Source: Chryseobacterium gleum
GTDB taxonomy: Bacteria > Bacteroidota > Bacteroidia > Flavobacteriales_D > Sanyastnellaceae
DNA length: 5,453 nt
Reading direction: 5' to 3'
Assembly: GCA_945878835.1 (NCBI GenBank)
Contig: CAMCUG010000115.1
Span: 1 to 5,453 of the forward strand
The translations under genes and the position numbers were made by a program. The notes under the pieces are model-generated. The model ran no database searches. It was given only the letters and a program-made list of their open reading frames with translations, and was not told where the DNA came from. Shown in pieces: positions 1-5,278 of the stretch (positions are counted from its first letter, which is position 1; every line of letters begins with the position of its first letter).

Positions 1-146
1 TTCAAGGTAACGTTGTAGATTCCGTCAGCATTCGCGTCGGTTAGAACGTTATACGTATCAGCACCGCACCATCCGCACCAAGGTCCAGTAATGTACACGT
101 TTGTGAAGGCTGTTCCAGCGCAACTCATGTCTACGTTGAAGTTGGT
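1..146 (-). repeat. Partial, divergent fifth repeat of gene A
   Basis: Residues 597-644 begin FNVDMSC and contain VYITGPWCGWCG and LTDANADGIYNVTL. They keep the VDM, WCGxCG and DANADG landmarks of the four upstream repeats but differ elsewhere: GPWCGW replaces GTFNGW, and there is an extra Cys605. The window edge cuts the module before its GTYEYKF and GSSCT blocks. Confidence 0.7.
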
Positions 147-1934
147 GGCGTACAAGCAAGTTCCATTGTCAACTGTTGCTGATGCATTGTAGTTAGATGC
201 AGCTGCGTTCGTGCAACCTGGAGTGCCAATTACACAAGCACTGCAAGAACCCCAGCACACAGTGCTTAACACTTGTGTTGGAGTGATGTCTGTGACATTT
301 ATAGTACCTGCCATACCAGCATGATATTCGCAATTGTAGTATAGAGTGGCAGGTGCGTTATTTGGAACTACAAATGTTATTGTACCGTTGTCCGTGCCAT
401 TATTAGTAACTCCGCTACTGTATGCGTTTCCAGTGCCAGTAGAAGAAACAGTATTTATCCAGAATGGATGTCCTGAAGCATCTATGTTAAATGTGTAAGT
501 TTGACCCTCGATAAGAGATAAAGTTGGATCTGAACCAACTGCTGCTCCAGAAAAAACATATGCACCACTTCCGTCATTTGTTACATCAAATGTGGATGGT
601 GCTGCAGTTCCAACTGTTAAAGTACGATTGGTATTCGCACCGGTTGTAATAGTACAAGAAGAACCTGGGGTTAAGCTTTCCTGTGTTGTCCAGTTATCTG
701 CGGCGAATTTGTATTCGTATGTTCCGGCAGGAAGGTTAAGGGTAGTTTCCCACACTCCGTCTGCATTCGCATCGGTCATTGGGTTACAGTTTCCACACCA
801 TCCGTTGAATGTTCCGTTAACTTCTGGAGTCGTAAATCCAGTTTGGTTGGCCATGTCAACTTTGAAAGTAACTGGGTAAGTTGGAGGAGGACAGTTGGTG
901 CAAAGTCCCCAACAAACGATACCAAGTGTAGTGTTTGCTGTTAAGTTTAAAGTACGATTGGTGTTCGCACCAGTTGTCATGGTGCAAGAGGAACCAGGAG
1001 TTAGGTTTTCTTGTGTAGTCCAAGCATCGGCCGCGAATTTGTATTCGTATGTTCCAGCCTGTAGGGTTAGAGTTGTTTCCCAAACACCGTCTGCATTAGC
1101 GTCGGTCATTGGATTACAGTTTCCACACCATCCGTTGAATGTTCCATTCACTTCAGGAGTTGTGAATCCGGATTGTCCTTGCATATTTACTTTGAAAGTA
1201 ACAGTGTAAGAAGGTGGGGCTTGTGAACAAGCCACGCAAGACGCCCAACATACTGTTGGAATAGTTGTAGCTGCAGAAACAGTTACAGTTCTATTGGTAT
1301 ATCCTGAATTGGTCACCGTACAGCTGCTTCCAGGAATCAAAGTTTCTTGACCAGCCCAGTTGTCATAAGCGAATTTGTATTCGTATGTTCCGCCAGGAAG
1401 TGATAAAGTTGTTTCCCAAATACCGTCAGCATTTGCATCGGTTAATGGGTGACAGTTTCCGCACCATCCGTCGAATGAACCGTTAACAGTTGGAGTTGTG
1501 AAACCAGATACGTTGGTCATATCTACTTGGAAAGTTACAGGATAGCTTGGTGGTGCTTGATTGCAAGAAACGCAAGACTGCCAACATACAGTAGGCAGAG
1601 TAACGTTTGCTGATACAGCTAAAGAGCGATTCGTGTAACCGAAAGCGGTTACTGTGCAAGAAGACCCTGGGGCTAAATTTTCCCATGCTCCACCAGATGT
1701 GGCTGTAAACTTGTATTCGTATGATCCCGCAGTTAGTGGAACCGTAACTTCCCAAATGCCGTCGGCATTTGCATCTGTCATGGGCGTGCATATGCCGCAC
1801 CAGCCGTTAAACGTTCCGTTTAGGGAAACGTTTGAAAGCCCAGTTCCGTTCATGTCTACGCTGAACGTGACATCAAACGCCTTTGCTCCTATGAAAGATG
1901 TAAAGAGCAAAAAGAGTAGGTAGATCTTTTTCAT
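1..1934 (-). CDS. Secreted multi-repeat carbohydrate-binding-like protein with cupredoxin-like domain (gene A, C-terminus missing)
   Basis: The minus-strand frame is open from the ATG at 1934-1932 to the left edge: 644 codons with no stop, so the C-terminus is missing. Residues 1-19 form a signal peptide (MKK, then a hydrophobic run, ending GAKA). Four repeats follow at about 20-124, 131-236, 242-348 and 354-445, each with VTFxVDM, NGTFNGWCGNC, DANADG, AGTYEYKF, PGSSCT and TNRTL blocks. They resemble E-set/starch-binding (CBM20/CBM48-like) modules. Residues 446-547 look like a cupredoxin. A VCWGSCSAC block follows at 559-567, then a CTxxxASNYN module at 573-595 and a fifth, divergent repeat from 597 that is cut by the edge. 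Paralogue C ends in a T9SS sorting domain, so A probably does too, beyond the window. Predicted role: cell-surface or secreted glycan binding. No catalytic domain is seen. The reading frame is very secure; the function is inferred. Confidence 0.92.
   Translation of the reverse strand, partial: MKKIYLLFLLFTSFIGAKAFDVTFSVDMNGTGLSNVSLNGTFNGWCGICTPMTDANADGIWEVTVPLTAGSYEYKFTATSGGAWENLAPGSSCTVTAFGYTNRSLAVSANVTLPTVCWQSCVSCNQAPPSYPVTFQVDMTNVSGFTTPTVNGSFDGWCGNCHPLTDANADGIWETTLSLPGGTYEYKFAYDNWAGQETLIPGSSCTVTNSGYTNRTVTVSAATTIPTVCWASCVACSQAPPSYTVTFKVNMQGQSGFTTPEVNGTFNGWCGNCNPMTDANADGVWETTLTLQAGTYEYKFAADAWTTQENLTPGSSCTMTTGANTNRTLNLTANTTLGIVCWGLCTNCPPPTYPVTFKVDMANQTGFTTPEVNGTFNGWCGNCNPMTDANADGVWETTLNLPAGTYEYKFAADNWTTQESLTPGSSCTITTGANTNRTLTVGTAAPSTFDVTNDGSGAYVFSGAAVGSDPTLSLIEGQTYTFNIDASGHPFWINTVSSTGTGNAYSSGVTNNGTDNGTITFVVPNNAPATLYYNCEYHAGMAGTINVTDITPTQVLSTVCWGSCSACVIGTPGCTNAAASNYNASATVDNGTCLYATNFNVDMSCAGTAFTNVYITGPWCGWCGADTYNVLTDANADGIYNVTL
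150..218 (-). other. CTxxxAxNYNxxAxxDxGTC short cysteine module in gene A
   Basis: Residues 573-595 read GCTNAAASNYN, then ASATVDNGTC. This matches a short module frequent in Bacteroidota extracellular proteins (general form GCTDxxAxNYNxxAxxDDGSC). It has two cysteines and acidic residues and is usually found between larger domains. Its function is unknown. It marks the switch from the regular repeats to the divergent fifth repeat. Confidence 0.7.
294..599 (-). other. Cupredoxin-like (type 1 copper) domain within gene A
   Basis: Residues 446-547 of gene A start FDVTND, continue with a beta-rich stretch and reach GHPFWI (His489), then end YYNCEYHAGMAGTI (Cys535, His538, Met541). One upstream His plus Cys-x2-His-x2-Met is the complete type 1 copper ligand set, and this spacing is the one found in amicyanin. 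Similar domains with HPF and YYxCxxHxxM motifs are common in marine bacterial extracellular proteins. Whether copper is bound is inference; a structural role is possible. Confidence 0.72.
600..1877 (-). repeat. Tandem array of four ~107-residue six-cysteine modules in gene A
   Basis: The copies lie at about 1563-1877, 1227-1544, 891-1211 and 600-875. Each of the first three carries six cysteines: two in WCGxC, one in GSSC and three in the closing VCWxxCxxC (third copy VCWGLCTNC). Each also has a DANADG stretch that resembles a DxNxDG calcium loop. Copies 3 and 4 are the closest pair: over residues 256-329 and 366-439 I count 69 of 74 identical residues. Copy 1 is the most divergent, with VSLNG in place of TPEVNG. 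Copy 4 lacks its closing cysteine block at the usual place; that block appears after the cupredoxin-like domain. The E-set/CBM-like fold is inferred from the motif pattern, without a profile search. Confidence 0.85.
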
Positions 1935-1964
1935 TTTGGTTATTTATTAATTTTTAGGTATGAG

Positions 1965-1994
1965 CGAATATATAGTAATTGTACTATAGACAAA
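1965..1994 (-). promoter_or_regulatory. Predicted Bacteroidota-type promoter of gene A
   Basis: Read on the minus strand, a TTTG (-33 element, 1991-1994) is followed after 18 bp by TATATTCG (1965-1972), a 7-of-8 match to the TAnnTTTG -7 consensus. Transcription would start near 1959, about 25 nt before the ATG at 1934. The 18-bp spacing is slightly shorter than usual, but the promoter of gene C has the same spacing. The -33 element lies inside the repeated operator-like site. Confidence 0.5.
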
Positions 1995-1996
1995 AA
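1977..1996. promoter_or_regulatory. Operator-like site 1 (A/B intergenic)
   Basis: The sequence is AATTGTACTATAGACAAAAA. Its core TTGT-N7-ACAA is an inverted repeat. It differs at one position from site 3, 1.8 kb away in the C/D intergenic region, and shares both arms with site 2. It covers the predicted -33 element of gene A, a position that suits repression. The probable binder is the product of the adjacent Nudix-type regulator gene; this is inference. Confidence 0.55.
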
Positions 1997-2011
1997 CACT
2001 TTTTGAAAAAA

Positions 2012-2031
2012 AATTGTAGTTTTTACAAAAA
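2012..2031. promoter_or_regulatory. Operator-like site 2 (A/B intergenic)
   Basis: The sequence is AATTGTAGTTTTTACAAAAA. It has the same arms and 7-bp spacer as site 1 and starts 35 bp from it, roughly three to three and a half helical turns, so both sites could be bound from nearly the same face. It ends 39 bp before the start of regulator gene B, where it could serve autoregulation. Because the surrounding DNA is very AT-rich, chance is a larger worry here than for sites 1 and 3. Confidence 0.42.
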
Positions 2032-2070
2032 GTCACAATAAATCTCATTTATTTCGCTCAAATTTGTGAA

Positions 2071-2814
2071 ATGGCTATTTCAAAGAAAATTTCAAAGACG
2101 AGAATAGAGCAAGACGATATTTATTCCATTCCAATTGACGAGTTTTTCAAGTCCGCGTTTTCTGTCGACTGCGTCATTTTCGGTTACCATGAAAGAGAAC
2201 TGAAAGTGTTGCTTATTCAAAGGGGCACGGATCCTTTCCAAGATTATTGGGCCTTACCGGGAGACTTAGTTTATCCGTATGAGGACCTAGATGATTCGGC
2301 AAAGCGTGTCTTGAACGACCTCACTTCTCTGTCGGACGTGGCCATGAGACAAGTGCATACCTTCGGAGAAGTAAACCGTCATCCGCTTGGGCGCGTAATA
2401 ACAGTTGGCTATATAGCTCTTGTTGAACTGATGGACATTAATCCACTTCCATCTAAATGGGCGAAGCAGACCAAATGGCACAGCATAAAGCGCATGCCGA
2501 AGTTAGCTTTCGATCACAAAGAGATTTTGAATGAAAGTTTCCGAGCGTTGAAAGATATTATAGTAGCTGAGCCGCTTTGGAGTAAAGTTCTTCCAGAAAA
2601 ATTTACCCTCACCGAATTCCAAGCAATTTTCGAAACGATATTGCAACGGGAATTTGATAAGGGTAATTTCAGAAAGAAAATCAACGGGTTGAAATTCTTA
2701 AAGCGATTGGACGAGTCACAACAAAATGTGCGTCACCGTCCCTCTAATTTATACCGCTTCGACGCGAAACTGTTTAAACAGTATCGCGACAAAGGGTTTG
2801 TTTTCGAGTTCTAA
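2071..2814 (+). CDS. Nudix-related transcriptional regulator, NrtR/AraR-like (gene B)
   Basis: 247 residues. Residues 28-165 form a Nudix-like domain: VDCVIFGY at the start, then LKVLLIQRG and YWALPGDLV. The Nudix box region (64-87) keeps Glu71 and Arg79, but Asp65 replaces the glycine, Val80 the glutamate after the Arg, and Asp83-Leu84 the catalytic Glu pair, so hydrolysis is unlikely. Residues about 172-240 form a winged helix with LTEFQAIFETIL, FRKKI and HRPSNLYRFD, the pattern seen in NrtR and in the Bacteroidota arabinose regulator AraR. In those families the inactive Nudix domain senses a small ligand (ADP-ribose for NrtR, arabinose for AraR) and the winged helix binds DNA, mostly as a repressor. 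Here the ligand is unknown. A sugar is plausible given the neighbouring glycosidase and CBM-like proteins. The ATG at 2071 is the only convincing start. Confidence 0.85.
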   Translation: MAISKKISKTRIEQDDIYSIPIDEFFKSAFSVDCVIFGYHERELKVLLIQRGTDPFQDYWALPGDLVYPYEDLDDSAKRVLNDLTSLSDVAMRQVHTFGEVNRHPLGRVITVGYIALVELMDINPLPSKWAKQTKWHSIKRMPKLAFDHKEILNESFRALKDIIVAEPLWSKVLPEKFTLTEFQAIFETILQREFDKGNFRKKINGLKFLKRLDESQQNVRHRPSNLYRFDAKLFKQYRDKGFVFEF

Positions 2815-2821
2815 CTAATTC

Positions 2822-3796
2822 TTACAATTTCACAAAACGTTGAGTAGCGGCGCCTTTTGCGGTAACTACTTGCACGTGGTAAATTCCTGTAGAAAGAGAT
2901 TCAGTGTTCACTTGAACATTGTTATTCAATGTTACAGTTGGAAGTGTTATACGCTTTCCAGTGTTGTCTATTATTGAAATGGCTTTCACCAAGTTTGCAC
3001 TTTGAATCATGAATGAATTTTGAACGGGATTAGGGTAAATTGAGAATCCTTCAGCATTGATTTCATTCACATTTATTCCTCCACAGCTAATGCATGTTCC
3101 GTAACAAACGGTGTCCATAACAAGCGTTCCGGTTACGTCCAACGTTCTGTTCGTGAAACCTGAATTTGTCACTGTGCAAGGATCTCCTGCAGTAAGCGCT
3201 TCAGAGCCAGCCCAAGTGTCATACGCGTACTTATATTCGTATATCCCTGTGTTCAATGGAATAGTCAATTCCCAAATGTTGTCGGCGTTGGCATCGCTCA
3301 TTGGTGCACAACCTCCGCACCAGTTGTTGAATGTTCCGTTCACTTCAGGAGTGGTGAATGTTGTTCCACTGGCATTCATGTCCACAACAAACATGATATT
3401 GTAAGGACCAGATGATATTCCGCAAGCTTCGCAGCTTCCCCAACACACAACAGGCAAAGAATCAGCTACAGAGACGTTAAGAACACGATTGGTATATATG
3501 CCGGTAGTCATTGTGCATGAACTTCCAGGAACTAAAGTCTCTTGACCCGTCCAGTTATCGAATGAATATTTGTATTCATAAGTTCCTGGCGCTAGAGAAA
3601 TAGTTAAATCCCAAACACCATCACCGTCGGCATCGCTCATCGGCGCGCAGTTTCCGCACCATGCGTTGAAGATGCCATTGACCTCCGGAGTAGTGAATTC
3701 GGTTACGTCGTTCATGTCAACTTGAAAGGTAACATCTACTTGAGCAGCCGCACTCAAAGAAAAAATTGAAAGAATTGCAAATAGAATTTTTTTCAT
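2822..3796 (-). CDS. T9SS-secreted protein with two CBM-like repeats (gene C)
   Basis: 324 residues. Signal peptide 1-19 (MKKILFAILSIFSLSAAAQ). Repeat 1 spans about 20-125 with Cys47, 50, 94, 118, 122 and 125. Repeat 2 spans about 131-238 with Cys160, 163, 207, 231, 235 and 238. Both are the module found in gene A (VTFQVDM, TTPEVNG, WCGNC or WCGGC, TYEYKY or IYEYKY, TNR, VCWGSCEAC or VCYGTCISC). Residues 250-324 form a type A T9SS sorting domain: FSIYPNPVQNSF, IIDNTGK and STGIYHVQV, ending RFVKL. The protein should therefore cross the outer membrane by T9SS and become surface-anchored or released. No catalytic domain is visible, so a glycan-binding or adhesive role is inferred. It is a paralogue of A and converges on gene B with a 7-bp gap. 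The start is fixed by the signal peptide. Confidence 0.93.
   Translation of the reverse strand: MKKILFAILSIFSLSAAAQVDVTFQVDMNDVTEFTTPEVNGIFNAWCGNCAPMSDADGDGVWDLTISLAPGTYEYKYSFDNWTGQETLVPGSSCTMTTGIYTNRVLNVSVADSLPVVCWGSCEACGISSGPYNIMFVVDMNASGTTFTTPEVNGTFNNWCGGCAPMSDANADNIWELTIPLNTGIYEYKYAYDTWAGSEALTAGDPCTVTNSGFTNRTLDVTGTLVMDTVCYGTCISCGGINVNEINAEGFSIYPNPVQNSFMIQSANLVKAISIIDNTGKRITLPTVTLNNNVQVNTESLSTGIYHVQVVTAKGAATQRFVKL
2825..3049 (-). other. Type IX secretion C-terminal sorting domain of gene C
   Basis: Residues 250-324 contain the hallmark SIYPNP near the start, a central IIDNTGK strand, the LSTGIYHVQV block and a basic end, RFVKL. This is the usual order and length (about 75 residues) of Bacteroidota type A sorting domains, which are cleaved after outer-membrane passage. 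Confidence 0.93.
3083..3739 (-). repeat. Two CBM-like six-cysteine repeats in gene C
   Basis: The copies lie at about 3422-3739 and 3083-3406 and match the gene A repeats in block order and cysteine positions. The possible calcium loop reads DADGDG in copy 1 and DANADN in copy 2; the latter lacks the usual glycine. The two copies are more divergent from each other than copies 3 and 4 of gene A. Confidence 0.85.
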
Positions 3797-3810
3797 GATC
3801 TAGTTTTTTG

Positions 3811-3840
3811 CTAATTTAGAGAAATTGTACTTTAGACAAA
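3811..3840 (-). promoter_or_regulatory. Predicted Bacteroidota-type promoter of gene C
   Basis: On the minus strand, TTTG (3837-3840) is followed after 18 bp by TAAATTAG (3811-3818), a 7-of-8 match to TAnnTTTG. The spacing is identical to that predicted for gene A, and the -33 element again sits inside the operator-like site. The implied leader before the ATG at 3796 is short, about 10 nt. Confidence 0.48.
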
Positions 3841-3842
3841 AA
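3823..3842. promoter_or_regulatory. Operator-like site 3 (C/D intergenic)
   Basis: The sequence is AATTGTACTTTAGACAAAAA, identical to site 1 except at one central base, with the same TTGT-N7-ACAA core. It overlaps the predicted -33 element of gene C and lies 87 bp before the preferred start of glycosidase gene D, so it could affect both divergent genes. Confidence 0.57.
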
Positions 3843-3892
3843 GGTTTTAATACATTTGTTTTCAATGTGTGAATGTTTTGTCAAATGTTGTG

Positions 3893-3900
3893 TACTTTGC
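3893..3900 (+). promoter_or_regulatory. Possible -7 element for gene D
   Basis: TACTTTGC resembles the Bacteroidota -7 element TAnnTTTG but is one base short between TA and TTTG. No clear TTTG lies at the -33 distance. If real, transcription starts near 3905. That gives a leader of about 25 nt before the ATG at 3929 and excludes the upstream GTG at 3869 as a start. Confidence 0.3.
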
Positions 3901-3928
3901 CGCAAATTCCTTCATCTTAAATGAATTT

Positions 3929-5278
3929 ATGATAAAAAACATTAATCTATTCTGCTTGTTTATATACTTAGCCCTTTTCTTCAGTGCTGCGGCGGTAAGT
4001 GCTCAGGCGATTCCGGTTTCATTGGTGCAAGATGAAGCTGGGGTTTGGCATATGTCGAGAAACGGAAAGGCCTATGAGGTTCGCGGAGCAGGAGGAAATG
4101 TTCAACTCGATAAATTGGTTGAAATAGGCGGAAATTCTATTCGTACTTGGAGCACAGACAATGCGCAAGAAATTTTAGACGAGGCTCATTCCAAAGGACT
4201 TACAGTAATGTTAGGACTTTGGGTTCAGCATGAGCGTCACGGGTTCGATTACAACGACGAAAAGAAAGTGGCAGCGCAGTTGGAAGGATTCAAAAAAGTT
4301 ATTCTTCAATACAAAGATCACCCGGCCTTGTTAATGTGGGGAATAGGAAACGAGGTGGATCTGTTTTACTCGAACACCCGCGTTTGGGCTGCTATCAATG
4401 ACATCGCGAAATTCATACATGAAGTGGATCCCAACCACCCAGCTTCTACTGTAACGGCTGGATTGGATGATAAGGAAGTCAAGTTGATTCTTCGCGACGC
4501 TCCAGAAATCGATATCTATTGCGTGAATACCTACGGCGATATTGCCGGTGTGAGAAAGAACATCAGAAGCTTCGGATGGGAGGGTCCTTATATGATTACC
4601 GAGTGGGGACCTAACGGACATTGGGAAGTAGCTAAAACAAAATGGGGCGCTCCGGTGGAACAAAGCAGTTCAGAAAAAGCGAAATCATACAGAGAGCGTT
4701 TGTCGAACGAGATTGAAGCTGATAAAAATTATTGCATCGGTTCATATGTGTTCTTGTGGGGACACAAACAAGAGACCACATCAACGTGGTACGGATTATT
4801 TTCTGCTGAAGGAAATGCGTCGGAAGCTGTTGAAGTTCTTCAAGACATTTGGAAACCTGGAACTGTAAAAAACAGAACTCCTGTTTTGGATTCTGTTCTA
4901 GTGAATGGAAAAAAGAAAGGAGAGTACATTGCCATAACAGCGGATGAAATCTACGAAGTCAGTGCTTTCGTGAAAGATGCCGATGGCGATTTATTGAAAT
5001 CTTCTTGGGTGATTGTTCCAGAGAGCCGCGACATAAAATCGGGTGGAGATGCGGAAAGCGCGCCAACACCTATTGCAGGACTATTCAAAAAGAAAACATC
5101 AACAAGCGCTAGGTTTTTCGCTCCTTCCACTGAGGGTGCGTATCGATTATTTTTTGAGACAGTAGATGGAAACGGTCATTACGCTTATACGAATGTGCCG
5201 TTTTATGTGATGCCACGAAAAGAAGGACAAGCACCGAAGCGCGCAGTCTCTTTCAAACGAATCGATTTTCAACCTTAA
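3929..5278 (+). CDS. Exported clan GH-A glycoside hydrolase, GH2 TIM-barrel-like (gene D)
   Basis: 449 residues from ATG 3929. I chose this start because it places a clean signal peptide (MIKNINLFCLFIYLALFFSA, ending VSAQA) at the N-terminus; the frame is also open to a GTG at 3869. A TIM-barrel-like region spans about 45-310: VRGAGGN, NSIRTWS, LTVMLGLW, then MWGIGNEVD, whose Glu142 is the likely acid/base, and MITEWGPNGHW, whose Glu225 is the likely nucleophile. The Asn-Glu pair plus a second strand-end Glu is the retaining clan GH-A pattern, closest in feel to the GH2 C-terminal barrel; GH5 or a GH72-like family is possible. Residues about 315-430 look like a beta-sandwich (FVKDADGDLLKSSW). 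There is no sorting domain and no lipobox, so it is probably periplasmic. The substrate is unknown; a beta-glycan is a guess. It overlaps gene E by one base. Confidence 0.88.
   Translation: MIKNINLFCLFIYLALFFSAAAVSAQAIPVSLVQDEAGVWHMSRNGKAYEVRGAGGNVQLDKLVEIGGNSIRTWSTDNAQEILDEAHSKGLTVMLGLWVQHERHGFDYNDEKKVAAQLEGFKKVILQYKDHPALLMWGIGNEVDLFYSNTRVWAAINDIAKFIHEVDPNHPASTVTAGLDDKEVKLILRDAPEIDIYCVNTYGDIAGVRKNIRSFGWEGPYMITEWGPNGHWEVAKTKWGAPVEQSSSEKAKSYRERLSNEIEADKNYCIGSYVFLWGHKQETTSTWYGLFSAEGNASEAVEVLQDIWKPGTVKNRTPVLDSVLVNGKKKGEYIAITADEIYEVSAFVKDADGDLLKSSWVIVPESRDIKSGGDAESAPTPIAGLFKKKTSTSARFFAPSTEGAYRLFFETVDGNGHYAYTNVPFYVMPRKEGQAPKRAVSFKRIDFQP

Noticed and set aside
1081..1140. WCGNC motifs resembling the thioredoxin WCGPC active site
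   Set aside because: The surroundings (NGTFNG before, DANADG after) are those of the CBM-like repeat, not a thioredoxin fold, and each repeat has further cysteines that could pair.
592..1209. Two plus-strand open frames (592-879 and 895-1209) whose products resemble each other
   Set aside because: They are the antisense of repeats 4 and 3 of gene A, and their similarity is a by-product of the repeat array. They have no promoter and no plausible protein features.
1483..1923. Open frames at 1483-1800 (minus) and 1654-1923 (plus)
   Set aside because: Both overlap the continuous 644-codon frame of gene A, which has a signal peptide and clear repeats. They are shadows in other frames.
2000..2013. 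CTTTTTGAAAAAAA inverted repeat as a terminator
   Set aside because: It lies between divergent promoters rather than after a gene, has no GC stem, and is explained by AT-rich promoter DNA.
3111..3404. Plus-strand open frame of 97 codons
   Set aside because: It is antisense to repeat 2 of gene C and similar to the antisense frames in gene A for the same reason.
3869..3928. GTG start at 3869 giving gene D 20 extra residues
   Set aside because: The extension would put 20 residues before an otherwise perfect signal peptide, and the possible -7 element at 3893 lies inside it. ATG 3929 is preferred.
3921..3932. Three-codon frame ATG AAT TTA TGA overlapping the start of gene D
   Set aside because: It is too short to judge. 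An ATGA overlap arises easily in AT-rich DNA, and there is no sign of a leader-peptide mechanism.
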